A stretch of DNA of 20,344 bases from Candidatus Kuenenbacteria bacterium CG08_land_8_20_14_0_20_37_23 (GCA_002778965.1 PEXX01000002.1:1-20344), one strand, 5' to 3'. Numbered from the stretch's first letter, positions 1 to 7,626 are shown. Translations and numbers: made by a program. Notes: a model not told the origin generated them from the letters alone.

Positions 1-76
1 CGATCGCGATACAATGGCGCAAGACAGGGTTGCCGCGGCTGATTTACAGGCTTATTTTCGTGAGAAATTTGAGTGA
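1..76 (+). CDS. C-terminal end of an unidentified protein (5' truncated)
   Basis: An open frame enters from the left edge and stops at TGA 74-76, giving 24 residues ending AAADLQAYFREKFE. The residues look like a normal soluble amphipathic C-terminus (alternating charged and hydrophobic residues, no repeats). The piece is too short to assign to a family, so no function is proposed. The next gene lies 164 bp downstream, behind a possible promoter and a hairpin with a T-tract, so this gene probably ends its own transcription unit here. Confidence 0.5.
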   Translation, partial: DRDTMAQDRVAAADLQAYFREKFE

Positions 77-146
77 TTATATGGGTGTTGCTCTAGGTTT
101 TGATGAGTTTTGAAAAGAATCAGACCAGTTGATGGCGTTGGTTTTT

Positions 147-175
147 TTGTTAATTTTGATTTGAAATGTTATTAT
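147..175 (+). promoter_or_regulatory. Possible promoter for the PAP2-like gene
   Basis: TTGTTA (147-152) and TATTAT (170-175) are separated by 17 bp, with TG one base upstream of the -10 (extended -10). The predicted start near 182 would give a leader of about 60 nt. The AT-rich context makes chance matches common, so this is only a candidate. Confidence 0.35.
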
Positions 176-198
176 GAAAATATAAGGTTAAAAATAGC

Positions 199-222
199 TA
201 TCCGCGTCCGGATAATTTTTTT
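199..222 (+). terminator. Intrinsic terminator or leader attenuator
   Basis: TATCCG (199-204) and CGGATA (209-214) form a 6-bp stem with a CGTC loop, followed by A and seven T (216-222). It may terminate the gene ending at 76. If the promoter at 147-175 is real, the hairpin lies between that promoter and the PAP2-like start and would act as an attenuator. Confidence 0.55.
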
Positions 223-240
223 AAGATCATTTTAATTAAA

Positions 241-831
241 ATGCCATCATCCGACAAAATTGTTATAGCCAAAATTATTTCCATGGTCAGCAGCCCGCTT
301 TATCTCTTTTTGCCGCTGGTGCTCATTATTCTTGGCTCTACTCACTTGGACGGCCATGATCGCCTTATGTGGGGTTTGATGCTGGCTATTTTTTTTGGTT
401 TTTTGCCGTTCGCGACGCTTTGGTTAGGTTTAAAGAGGGGTAGCATTTCGGATATTGATTTTACCATCAGAGAAGAGCGCACTCCGTATTTACTGGCGAT
501 CATATTTTTTTGGTCAAGCGCCGCGCTGATTACTTTGATGCTAGACGGTCCGCAGTTGGTTTTTGTACTGATTCTTACCGGTATCGGAATCAGCCTGATG
601 ATTCTTTTAATCAATTTTTTTTGGAAGATTAGCAATCACACTCTTTTTTTTAGCGCTGCGGTTTTTTTCGCAGGTCGGATTTTCAGCCGGCATTATCTCT
701 GGTTTTTGATTTTTTTACCGGTAATCGCCTGGGCGCGATATGCGCAGCGCAAACACACAATGTGCCAGTTGATCGCAGGCGCTTTGTTAGGCGCGACCGT
801 AATTTGCTTTTTGCGTTTTTTTGGCTATTAA
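241..831 (+). CDS. PAP2-like (phosphatidic acid phosphatase type 2) integral membrane protein
   Basis: This is a 196-residue protein with about six hydrophobic segments spread from residue 16 to 194. Traces of the three PAP2 phosphatase motifs are visible: FTIREERTPYL (about 75-85, motif 1), KISNHT where PSGH would be (about 128-133), and ARYAQRKHTMCQLIAGALLG (about 165-184), which resembles SRxxxxxHxxxD followed by the usual AG..LG. The aspartate of motif 3 is replaced by Q, and the motif-2 serine-glycine is changed. It therefore resembles the divergent PAP2-related family seen in Bacteroidetes and CPR genomes, and its phosphatase activity is uncertain. A role in undecaprenyl or lipid phosphate turnover would be the family expectation. 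The start ATG 241 has no Shine-Dalgarno; ATG 283 is an alternative. The corA gene follows 34 bp after the stop, probably co-transcribed. Confidence 0.6.
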   Translation: MPSSDKIVIAKIISMVSSPLYLFLPLVLIILGSTHLDGHDRLMWGLMLAIFFGFLPFATLWLGLKRGSISDIDFTIREERTPYLLAIIFFWSSAALITLMLDGPQLVFVLILTGIGISLMILLINFFWKISNHTLFFSAAVFFAGRIFSRHYLWFLIFLPVIAWARYAQRKHTMCQLIAGALLGATVICFLRFFGY

Positions 832-865
832 AAATAATGGTCGAAAAACGTCTGAAAATAAGAAC

Positions 866-1780
866 ATGATAAAGACAATCAACCATAATAAACTTGCATG
901 GTATCATATTGACAAACTGGACGATGAGTCAATTTTGTTTTTGGAGAACAATTTTCATTTTCACACATTGGACATCAAGGATATTAGGAGTGAAGCTGAG
1001 GAGTCAAAGATTGACATTTACAAAAATTATTTGTTTTTGATTATTCAATTTCCGACTCTGCATCGTATGACAGGGCAGATAGGTTATATGGAGCTGGATG
1101 TCTTTTTGGGGAAAGATTTTTTGGTGACAATTCAGAAAGAGAAAAATAAAAGCATGCGAGATTTTTATTATCACGCGCAGAACAATCATGGTTTTCGCAA
1201 AGCATGTTTTCTCTACGGTCCGGGATATTTGCTTTACCGTATTTTGCAGAAGCTTTACAGGGATACGCGTTCAATTACAAATTATGTCAGCAAAAAAGCA
1301 ATCGCTCTTGAGGACATGGTGTATGGCGACGCCATAGATGAGAATACAGCGCGCGAAATCGCTTATTTAAGAAAAAAAATTTTGAGTCTTGAGAGAATTT
1401 TTGAGCCGGAGAGAAAAGTGTTCGGAACACTTTCCAAACTTAATGCTGAATTTGCGCACGCCGATTTAAACGTGTATTTTGACGACATTGACGATTACGT
1501 TGGCAAGGTTTGGAATTTTCTTGACAATCAAAAACACTCTATGAAAGATTTGCTGGAGGTGCATGACTCGCTATTGACGCACGCAACAAATAAGGTTATC
1601 AAAATTCTCGCAGTTATTTCCGTCGCAATCATGCCTTTGACGCTGTTGTCTGGAATTTACGGCATGAACATAGATCTGCCGTTCAGCGGATCTCCTTCCA
1701 TGGTTTGGTTTGTATTTTTCATGCTGCTTATTTTAATCGCGGCGACGGTTTTCTTTTTTAAAAGGAAAAAATGGATGTAG
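866..1780 (+). CDS. corA: CorA-family Mg2+/divalent cation channel (copy 1)
   Basis: The 304-residue product has the CorA layout: a soluble alpha/beta N-terminal domain (about 1-130), long helices (about 140-240) forming the cytoplasmic funnel, and two C-terminal membrane helices. The signature YGMN lies at residues 265-268, between the helices, and the protein ends in a basic KRKKWM tail. CorA proteins are homopentameric channels passing Mg2+, and sometimes Co2+ or Ni2+, down the electrical gradient. I chose ATG 866. The frame stays open upstream to a TTG at 821, but that would overlap the PAP2-like gene and adds residues atypical of the family. It follows the PAP2-like gene by 34 bp and converges with a second corA. 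The segment after GMN (IDLPFSGSP) is a little short compared with the usual MPEL loop. Confidence 0.9.
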   Translation: MIKTINHNKLAWYHIDKLDDESILFLENNFHFHTLDIKDIRSEAEESKIDIYKNYLFLIIQFPTLHRMTGQIGYMELDVFLGKDFLVTIQKEKNKSMRDFYYHAQNNHGFRKACFLYGPGYLLYRILQKLYRDTRSITNYVSKKAIALEDMVYGDAIDENTAREIAYLRKKILSLERIFEPERKVFGTLSKLNAEFAHADLNVYFDDIDDYVGKVWNFLDNQKHSMKDLLEVHDSLLTHATNKVIKILAVISVAIMPLTLLSGIYGMNIDLPFSGSPSMVWFVFFMLLILIAATVFFFKRKKWM

Positions 1781-1857
1781 ACGCGAAGATTCAGAAATGC
1801 GAGCGACAGAATAAAAGATATTCTTTGTATTCTATAGATCGCATTTTGGATTTTGTT

Positions 1858-2784
1858 TTACAGCCACTTCTTTTTTTTGAAAAAACCGAACATGGTCAAC
1901 ACGCCGGTAAGCATAATGGCGATAATATACCAGAAATCATAGCGACTGGTTTTGAAAGGCATAGAATTCATCGTGTTCATGCCGAAAATGGCCGCAAGCA
2001 GCGTGAGCGGAAAAACTATCACTGAAAAAATAGTCAGTGTTTTTATGATCTCGTTGATTTTCAGGCTTATAATTGATCCTTGGGTTTCGTGCAACGCGTT
2101 AATCGTGTCCTTATAGTTTTTCAGGTAATCCCAGATGTCGTGGGAGTAGTCAATCATACTGTTGAAATTATTGTCGGACTTCATGGCATGTCCGTGTTGT
2201 TCGCATGAAACGATGAATTTTTGCCAGATGCGCGAGTGGGACTGCATGATTCTTTGGAAATCAACGATGTTTCTTTTAATTGTCAGAATAGTATTGATAA
2301 CGTTGTTTTCGTTTTGCGTGAGAATGCTTTTTTCGGCGTTGGAGATATCATTATCAATATCATTCAACAGCGGGTAACAATAGTTGTACAGATTGTTGTT
2401 TATTTTGTACGTGAGAGAGCTGATTGTTTCTTTGTCAAGTTTTGCTTTGGCAAGCTGGTCTATTTCATACATCTTGACGATATCCAGTAGCGGCTGAAGT
2501 TCCCCGGTGTGTACCGTGATCAGAAAATTTTTGCCTATAAAAAAATCAACTTCAGTCGCGGTGACTATGTTTGTTTCAAGATCATACAGTGGGTATTGCA
2601 AAACAATGAAGATATATTTACTATCGCTGTGTATTTTCGGCCTTTGTAGCCCGGGCAGGCATTCATTCAGATCAACAGAATTAAAATTGAATTTTTCCTT
2701 GAGATAGCGGAGATTGTCTCGGTTGGCGTTGATAATATCCAGCCAGCGGAATTTATTGGTTTTTATTTCGCGTATATTGTACAT
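1858..2784 (-). CDS. corA: CorA-family Mg2+/divalent cation channel (copy 2)
   Basis: The 308-residue product is on the minus strand. It is clearly related to copy 1 across its length: N-terminal domain with VDFFIGKNFLITVH, central long helices, GMN at residues 268-270, two C-terminal membrane helices and a KKKKWL tail. ATG 2784 was chosen because it aligns with copy 1 and sits about 25 nt downstream of an extended -10 promoter. The frame stays open upstream to 3033, but that stretch overlaps the promoter and looks non-coding. The loop after GMN is TMNSMPFK, which differs from copy 1, so ion preference or gating may differ. The two stops face each other across 77 bp with no clear GC-rich terminator between them. 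Function is as for copy 1. Confidence 0.9.
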   Translation of the reverse strand: MYNIREIKTNKFRWLDIINANRDNLRYLKEKFNFNSVDLNECLPGLQRPKIHSDSKYIFIVLQYPLYDLETNIVTATEVDFFIGKNFLITVHTGELQPLLDIVKMYEIDQLAKAKLDKETISSLTYKINNNLYNYCYPLLNDIDNDISNAEKSILTQNENNVINTILTIKRNIVDFQRIMQSHSRIWQKFIVSCEQHGHAMKSDNNFNSMIDYSHDIWDYLKNYKDTINALHETQGSIISLKINEIIKTLTIFSVIVFPLTLLAAIFGMNTMNSMPFKTSRYDFWYIIAIMLTGVLTMFGFFKKKKWL

Positions 2785-2809
2785 TGGAGATTTATTTATC
2801 CACAATATT

Positions 2810-2818
2810 ATTATATCA
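2810..2818 (-). promoter_or_regulatory. Extended -10 promoter of the second corA
   Basis: Read on the minus strand, TGATATAAT combines a perfect TATAAT (2815-2810) with an upstream TG. No convincing -35 is present 17 bp upstream, as expected for an extended -10 promoter. The transcript would start about 18 nt before ATG 2784, with no Shine-Dalgarno in the leader. Confidence 0.6.
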
Positions 2819-2837
2819 CATTTTTTGGATAAGAGCA

Positions 2838-3050
2838 TTGTTCGGTTTGGTCTTTGCAGATACAATTTCTGCCAGAAGATCAGAAAGTTTTTTAATAAGT
2901 TTAGTTCTTTAAAGATGATTTGAAAGTGGACATTGAGCAATATTTTAGGGTATTTGAATTTAGAGAATGAAGATTTTATGAATCTATTAAAATAATTTGG
3001 TATAAAATCATTAAATCCCGCTCCGCTGTTCATCGGAGCGGGTTTTTGTT
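2838..3050 (+). ncRNA. Candidate short non-coding transcript ending at an orphan terminator
   Basis: A promoter-like pair, TTGTTC (2838-2843) and TACAAT (2861-2866) with 17 bp spacing, precedes about 145 nt without any convincing ORF. The stretch ends at a strong terminator (3017-3050). No plus-strand gene lies upstream to use that terminator, since the neighbour on this side is the minus-strand corA. This suggests an RNA of about 180 nt divergent from corA. I recognise no known RNA family, and the -35 match is weak. Confidence 0.22.
3017..3050 (+). terminator. Strong intrinsic terminator
   Basis: CCCGCTCCG (3017-3025) pairs perfectly with CGGAGCGGG (3034-3042) around an 8-nt loop, followed by TTTTTGTT. 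There is no T-rich tail on the other strand, so it acts rightwards. It insulates the poly-G promoter immediately downstream. Confidence 0.85.
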
Positions 3051-3065
3051 ATCCACAGCCTAAAT

Positions 3066-3096
3066 TTGACTATTTGGAGGGGGGGGGTGGTAGAAT
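3066..3096 (+). promoter_or_regulatory. Promoter with a nine-G tract in its spacer
   Basis: TTGACT (3066-3071) resembles a -35, and TGGTAGAAT (3088-3096) is an extended -10. The spacer between the hexamers is 19 bp and contains nine consecutive G (3079-3087). Loss of one or two G would bring the spacer to the favoured 17-18 bp. It would drive the gene at 3136 with a leader of about 33 nt. Confidence 0.5.
3079..3087. repeat. Homopolymeric G9 tract
   Basis: Nine G in a row, preceded by GGA, stand out sharply in AT-rich DNA. The tract sits between the -35 and -10 of the promoter upstream of 3136. Homopolymers of this type are common slipped-strand phase-variation sites and are also prone to sequencing length errors. 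Confidence 0.9.
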
Positions 3097-3135
3097 GAAG
3101 ATGTATTAACAATATCAATTAATAGTATAAATCAT

Positions 3136-3984
3136 ATGGGGACAATTGAACCAGAAGCTGGTTACGTACCCGGCGCAACGCTCGAAGCGGCGGCAGAAAT
3201 ATCGGGTAAGATCACCGGTGAAGAAAAAAATAGGACTTTGGCAGAAATTAATTTTGGTGAAGCTGAAGCGCGGGTAAAATCTTTAGAAAATGCCTCGCCA
3301 GAGGCCAAAAGCGTAGCTGTTTCTGCGTTGGAATTATTACAGAAGCACTATGAAAATACCATTGGCAGAAAGAATAGGAGAAATGAAGGACGGCGGAAAA
3401 CAATAGACAAAAAAAAGAAAAAACTTGTAGGTTTAAAGGATGTTGGTAATGAAGAACAAATCAATAGGGAACTAAAGATGCATAATGCCATGACAATGAT
3501 GTATGATTTACACCTTAAAATGCCAGAAAGCCTGCCGGGGCCAAAGAGATCAGAGAGATTATTGGGGTGGATAAAGGAAGGCAAAAGGTTACTAGAAACT
3601 ATTTGGGCGGAAAAAGTAATCAACACTAAAGCGGGAAAGATAGAGAGAGCCAAAGTGGCTATCAATAAATATAAAAATTTAATTGATGCCCTAGAGTTAA
3701 TGATTAAGCATCGCAAGAATTATAAGGAAACGCACGGTGAAGGTGAAAAACAACGAGAGCGAGATTTGCAAACGGAACTTGCAAAAAGTAAGCAAAAAAT
3801 AGATAGTCTGAATAATGAATTTGGCAGATTGATAACGCAGGTTGCTCCCGAGGCGAGTTCAATTGAAACGAAAATAAAAACTGGGCAAGTAAATGCAGAT
3901 CAAGCTGTGGAACTTATAAAGAAAAAAAGGAATGAGTTGTTTCCTGATAATAATGATTTGTATACTGACACTAAAGATGAATAA
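3136..3984 (+). CDS. Unrecognised charged, helical cytoplasmic protein
   Basis: The 282-residue protein has no signal peptide or membrane segment and is very rich in Lys and Glu. It appears mostly helical, with coiled-coil-like stretches around residues 45-110 and 170-235 and a highly basic run near 78-97 (RKNRRNEGRRKTIDKKKKK). The N-terminus (MGTIEPEAGYVPGATLEAAA) and the C-terminus (DNNDLYTDTKDE) look disordered. I do not recognise a family. The basic patch could bind nucleic acid, but this is speculation. It lies behind a promoter with a poly-G spacer and is followed 26 bp later by a 69-residue protein, probably in the same unit, which ends at the terminator at 4244. Start ATG 3136 has no clear Shine-Dalgarno. 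Confidence 0.75.
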   Translation: MGTIEPEAGYVPGATLEAAAEISGKITGEEKNRTLAEINFGEAEARVKSLENASPEAKSVAVSALELLQKHYENTIGRKNRRNEGRRKTIDKKKKKLVGLKDVGNEEQINRELKMHNAMTMMYDLHLKMPESLPGPKRSERLLGWIKEGKRLLETIWAEKVINTKAGKIERAKVAINKYKNLIDALELMIKHRKNYKETHGEGEKQRERDLQTELAKSKQKIDSLNNEFGRLITQVAPEASSIETKIKTGQVNADQAVELIKKKRNELFPDNNDLYTDTKDE

Positions 3985-4010
3985 AAATTATTAATTTTTA
4001 TATTACGCTT

Positions 4011-4220
4011 ATGAATCTTATTGATATTTTAGAACAAATTGAGAAGGCCATGGAACTAGACAGCAATCTAAGCGCTGAGGTAAAAGACAAAGTATCAGAA
4101 TTGATTGAGGTGGTGAAAGATGATCCAACTCCGGATAATATTCAGGCTTTATCAATAGTGCTAGGCAAGGTGAAGGACACCAGTAAGTATGTGGCTTTGT
4201 TGGAGAAAAAACATTATTAA
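4011..4220 (+). CDS. Small acidic helical protein, unrecognised
   Basis: The 69-residue product (MNLIDILEQIEKAMELDSNL...) looks all-helical with a regular hydrophobic periodicity. It is acidic in its first two thirds and ends LLEKKHY. It has no signal or membrane segment and no family I can name. It starts 26 bp after the 282-residue gene and is followed 23 bp after its stop by a strong terminator, so it is probably the last gene of that two-gene unit. The size and amphipathic pattern would fit a small partner of the upstream coiled-coil protein, but nothing in the sequence proves this. Confidence 0.65.
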   Translation: MNLIDILEQIEKAMELDSNLSAEVKDKVSELIEVVKDDPTPDNIQALSIVLGKVKDTSKYVALLEKKHY

Positions 4221-4243
4221 ACTTGGATTAGTCGTAGCAAATT

Positions 4244-4269
4244 CCCCGCTTTGATAAAGCGGGGTTTTT
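4244..4269 (+). terminator. Intrinsic terminator
   Basis: CCCCGCTTT (4244-4252) and AAAGCGGGG (4256-4264) form a 9-bp perfect stem with a 3-nt loop, followed by TTTTTG. It closes the 3136-4220 unit. Confidence 0.9.
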
Positions 4270-4349
4270 GATTAGCGGTGGAAGAGAAGACAAGTTATAG
4301 CCGAATTTTTAATTTAGTAGACAGTCACTTTTTTTTACTTTTAAAAATA

Positions 4350-4358
4350 TGCTATAAT
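4350..4358 (+). promoter_or_regulatory. Extended -10 promoter for the coiled-coil/ATPase unit
   Basis: TGCTATAAT contains a perfect TATAAT (4353-4358) with TG one base upstream. The -35 region is only a T-run. Transcription from about 4365 would leave a leader of about 135 nt before ATG 4500. Within that leader AACCCA (about 4408) could pair with TGGGTT (about 4445), a weak long-range stem. No other gene is seen between 4221 and 4499. Confidence 0.55.
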
Positions 4359-4499
4359 ATGTATAGATCAAGAATTTTGCGAGAATACAAAGGTAGAATA
4401 TACAAACAACCCAGATTTTAATTATAATTTAGCGTTTGAGGTTTTGGGTTTATTTGTCAAAAGTTGATATTTGGATTATTTATTTACTTTTTTCATTTT

Positions 4500-5045
4500 A
4501 TGTCTATTTTTAGAAATCCTTTTGTCAAGGAAAAGAGCAGTGAACAGATGACCCCGGATTTAATGGTCCGGGAGATATCCAGTGTTTCCGAGAAAGAGGC
4601 GCAGAGTAATATTGAGGCACAGCAGGAAAAAGCGCGCGAACACGTGGAAAAACAGGCGCAGGAAAAGTTGACGGCCGTTGAGAGCGACCAGCAAACCCGA
4701 AAAATGCCGTCTACGGCGCGCGCGGCTCTATCCGTTGTTTCTCAAAAATCTATTAATTTGCAGAAAATAGAAAGAGTAATGGAGGAAAATATGGAAACTA
4801 TTTTTTTTAAGATGGATGATGCGCACAGGAGGATGTTTAAAGAAGAAGGAGAGAGGACGGCCAGGCAGATTGAGAATGTAATAGCAATCGGCAAATCAAT
4901 GGCCGTTAAGATACTGGAACTGTTAAAAAATTGGCTGAGGCTTATTCCGGGAGTGAATAAATTTTTTTTGGAACAGGAAGCCAAAATCAAAACTGATAAA
5001 ATTTTGAGGGATACCGATATTGAACGCGCGAATCATAAATCTTAA
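4500..5045 (+). CDS. Unrecognised coiled-coil protein paired with a VirD4-like ATPase
   Basis: The 181-residue product begins MSIFRNPFVKEK. I chose ATG 4500; the frame opens earlier at a TTG (4464), but that adds a hydrophobic run encoded in leader-like sequence. Residues about 30-65 are a Glu/Gln/Lys/Ala-rich coiled coil (EKEAQSNIEAQQEKAREHVE). Residues about 85-150 are helical, and a moderately hydrophobic segment (KILELLKNWLRLIPGVNKFF) lies near 137-156, perhaps a membrane-associated amphipathic helix rather than a span. The ATPase gene starts 13 bp after its stop, so the two are almost certainly co-expressed. An accessory or regulatory subunit of the ATPase is the simplest inference. I recognise no family. 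Confidence 0.7.
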   Translation: MSIFRNPFVKEKSSEQMTPDLMVREISSVSEKEAQSNIEAQQEKAREHVEKQAQEKLTAVESDQQTRKMPSTARAALSVVSQKSINLQKIERVMEENMETIFFKMDDAHRRMFKEEGERTARQIENVIAIGKSMAVKILELLKNWLRLIPGVNKFFLEQEAKIKTDKILRDTDIERANHKS

Positions 5046-5058
5046 TTTATTTTAATTT

Positions 5059-7626
5059 ATGCTGGATTTTGGTCCGTTTATTCCATCTTTTCTCAAAATA
5101 GCCATTCTCTTGTCGGGAGTCGCGCTCTTTTTTTGGCTGGCAGTAACAGTGTTGCGCGCCATTTTGCGCAGAGGAACGCATCTGCCGTATGCTTTCCAAA
5201 AAACAATTTTACTTGTCGGTTTGCCGAAAGAACTTTCAAAAGACGACGAAAAAAAAGAAATTGATAAAGAACAGATTTGGGAAAAGATTGCTCAAGCTGA
5301 AGAATTTTTCGCTTCAATCGGCGGTATGCGGGCGCAGTATGGCCTGAATACTTTTTTGTTTGGCCGCTCAGACCATATTTCTTTTGAGATCATAGCAAAA
5401 GATAACAAGATATTTTTCGCGATTGCTTCTCCAAGATATTTAGAGCGTTATATTGAACAGCAGGTTCACGCGCAATATCCATACGCGCAGATCAGCGTGA
5501 TAGACGATTACAATATTTTTCAGCCGCAGAGCCACGTGGTTGGGGCGTATTTGAAGTTTGCGCGTTCTAATATGTTCCAGATTAAAACTTTCCGCAAGAT
5601 GGATTCCGATCCGTTAGATGCCATAACCAATTCGTTGAGCAAATTAACGGAGAACGACGGAGCAGTTATCCAGATTGTTTGCAGGTCATCACAGAAATAT
5701 TGGCATAAAATTGGCGCAAGGGTTGTGCGTGAAATGCAAAAAGGCCGCAAACCGGAACAAGCTGTCAAGGCGGCTGGTGCCGAGGGGATAATTGGCAGGA
5801 TTGTCTACACCTTATTCAGCGGCAGCAAGGAGATGACAAAGATTGGCTATACTGGCAAAACTGAAAGCGAACGGCGGCAGGAACACGAGCAGAAAGGCAC
5901 TGTCGTACCGTATAAATTGTCCCAACTAGAGGAAGAAATGGCGCGCGGCATTGAGGAAAAAACATCTAAAGCCGGACTGGATGTGAATATAAGGGTTGTT
6001 GTTTCATCCAATGATCGATCAACAGCCGGCATGTATCTGGATAATATTTTGAATGCTTTCGCCCAATATAATATATATGAGTACGGCAACCGTTTTAATC
6101 AAGCCAAACCCAAGTCAATTAACAAATTGGTGGCGGATTTTATTTATCGTAATTTTGATGAAAGCAAAAGAATGATTTTAAATACCGAAGAAATTTCTTC
6201 AATATATCATTTTCCTCTTCCGACATGCGAGACTCCGAATATTGATTGGTTGAAAAGTCGTAAAGCGCCTGCTCCGGTAAATATGCCAAAAGACGGGGTT
6301 ATACTCGGAATAAATCGTTATCGTGGCAAAGAGACGATCGTGCGCATGAAGGACGAGGATCGGCGCAGGCACCTGTATATTATTGGTATGACCGGCACCG
6401 GTAAATCGGTGCTGATGGACAATATGATTAAACAGGACATCCAAAGCGGCAGAGGGGTATGCGTGATTGATCCGCACGGAGGCTTATGCGAGGCTGCAGT
6501 TGAGTCTGTTCCGAAGGATAGAGCCGAGGATGTCATTTATTTTAATCCGGCTGATGTCGGCCGACCGATCGGACTGAATATGCTGGAGGCTAATACGCCG
6601 GATGAAATGGACTTCGTCTGCCAGGAAATGATCCAGATTTTTTATAAACTGGTTACAGACCCGGCAATGATCGGTCCGATGTTTGAACATAATATGCGCA
6701 ACGCTATGCTGACGCTGATGGTGGACAAAGAAAGCCCCGGGACAATAGCCGAGATTCCACGTATGTTTACGGATGAAAATTTTCAGAAATACAAACTGCA
6801 GTTTGTGACTGATCCGATGGTACGCGCTTTTTGGGAGAAAGAAATGGCTAAAACGTCCGATTTCCACAAATCGGAGATGCTTGGCTATCTCATTTCCAAG
6901 GTTGGCAGATTTGTAGAAAATGAAATGATACGAAATATAATCGGCCAGCCGAAATCAGGTTTTGATTTTCGCGAAGTGATGGATAAGCAAAAAATTTTAC
7001 TGATAAATTTATCCAAAGGCCAGGTGGGCGAAGTCAACAGCAAGTTGCTCGGCTTGATTGCCGTGTCCAAATTGCAAATGGCGGCATTGGCCAGGGCAAA
7101 TATGCAAGAGAGCGAGCGGAAGGATTTTTATTTGTATATTGATGAGTTTCAAAATTACGTTACCGATTCAATTGCCATCATTTTGGCCGAAGCCAGAAAA
7201 TATAAATTAAACATGATTATGGCCCATCAATACATCGGGCAGTTGGTAAATGGTCAGGACACGAGTATCCGGGATGCTGTTTTTGGCAATGCTGGCACAA
7301 TGGTGTCTTTCAGAATAGGCGTTGAAGACGCTGAAACAATGGCCAAGCAATTCGCGCCAGTATTTGCGGAGTATGACCTTATTAATATTGAGAAATATCA
7401 CGCGATCGTGCGTCTTTTGATTGAAAATACCGCCGCCAGGGCGTTCACCATGGCTACATATCCGCCGACAGTCGGCAACAAAGAATTAGCAGGACAAATA
7501 AAAGAATTATCACGATTAAAATATGGACGCGAGAGAAGTATTGTAGCCGATGAAATACTTGAGCGTTCAAAATTGGGCGAATCTGCGAAAAAAGCTGATG
7601 TTGATGATATAGAACGCAGCCTTTGA
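5059..7626 (+). CDS. Membrane-anchored VirD4/TraD-like P-loop ATPase
   Basis: The 855-residue protein resembles type IV secretion coupling ATPases (VirD4/TraG/TraD, HerA/FtsK superfamily). These use ATP to move DNA or protein substrates across the inner membrane. Residues about 9-35 form one membrane helix, then comes a basic stretch. Residues about 50-420 form a large N-terminal domain without obvious motifs. Walker A is GMTGTGKS (443-450), and IDPHGG follows at about 471. Walker B is LYIDEFQN with D695/E696, followed by an IIMAHQYIGQL sensor-like segment at about 717. The C-terminus is charged. TGA is the stop. It is longer than typical VirD4 (about 650) because of the N-terminal region. 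No relaxase, VirB4 or VirB6 is visible nearby, so whether it serves conjugation, effector export or DNA uptake is unresolved. Confidence 0.8.
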   Translation: MLDFGPFIPSFLKIAILLSGVALFFWLAVTVLRAILRRGTHLPYAFQKTILLVGLPKELSKDDEKKEIDKEQIWEKIAQAEEFFASIGGMRAQYGLNTFLFGRSDHISFEIIAKDNKIFFAIASPRYLERYIEQQVHAQYPYAQISVIDDYNIFQPQSHVVGAYLKFARSNMFQIKTFRKMDSDPLDAITNSLSKLTENDGAVIQIVCRSSQKYWHKIGARVVREMQKGRKPEQAVKAAGAEGIIGRIVYTLFSGSKEMTKIGYTGKTESERRQEHEQKGTVVPYKLSQLEEEMARGIEEKTSKAGLDVNIRVVVSSNDRSTAGMYLDNILNAFAQYNIYEYGNRFNQAKPKSINKLVADFIYRNFDESKRMILNTEEISSIYHFPLPTCETPNIDWLKSRKAPAPVNMPKDGVILGINRYRGKETIVRMKDEDRRRHLYIIGMTGTGKSVLMDNMIKQDIQSGRGVCVIDPHGGLCEAAVESVPKDRAEDVIYFNPADVGRPIGLNMLEANTPDEMDFVCQEMIQIFYKLVTDPAMIGPMFEHNMRNAMLTLMVDKESPGTIAEIPRMFTDENFQKYKLQFVTDPMVRAFWEKEMAKTSDFHKSEMLGYLISKVGRFVENEMIRNIIGQPKSGFDFREVMDKQKILLINLSKGQVGEVNSKLLGLIAVSKLQMAALARANMQESERKDFYLYIDEFQNYVTDSIAIILAEARKYKLNMIMAHQYIGQLVNGQDTSIRDAVFGNAGTMVSFRIGVEDAETMAKQFAPVFAEYDLINIEKYHAIVRLLIENTAARAFTMATYPPTVGNKELAGQIKELSRLKYGRERSIVADEILERSKLGESAKKADVDDIERSL

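Noticed and set aside
1771..2025. Plus-strand open frame overlapping both corA ends
   Set aside because: It is a shadow of the 3' ends of the two convergent corA genes with no start signal of its own.
2785..3033. N-terminal extension of the second CorA by 83 residues
   Set aside because: The extension overlaps the extended -10 promoter and the orphan terminator, adds residues absent from CorA proteins, and ATG 2784 aligns with the first copy.
6484..6867. A 127-codon open frame antisense to the ATPase gene
   Set aside because: It lies wholly within the well-supported ATPase coding sequence, and its His/Arg-rich residues look like a shadow of codon use in the real gene.
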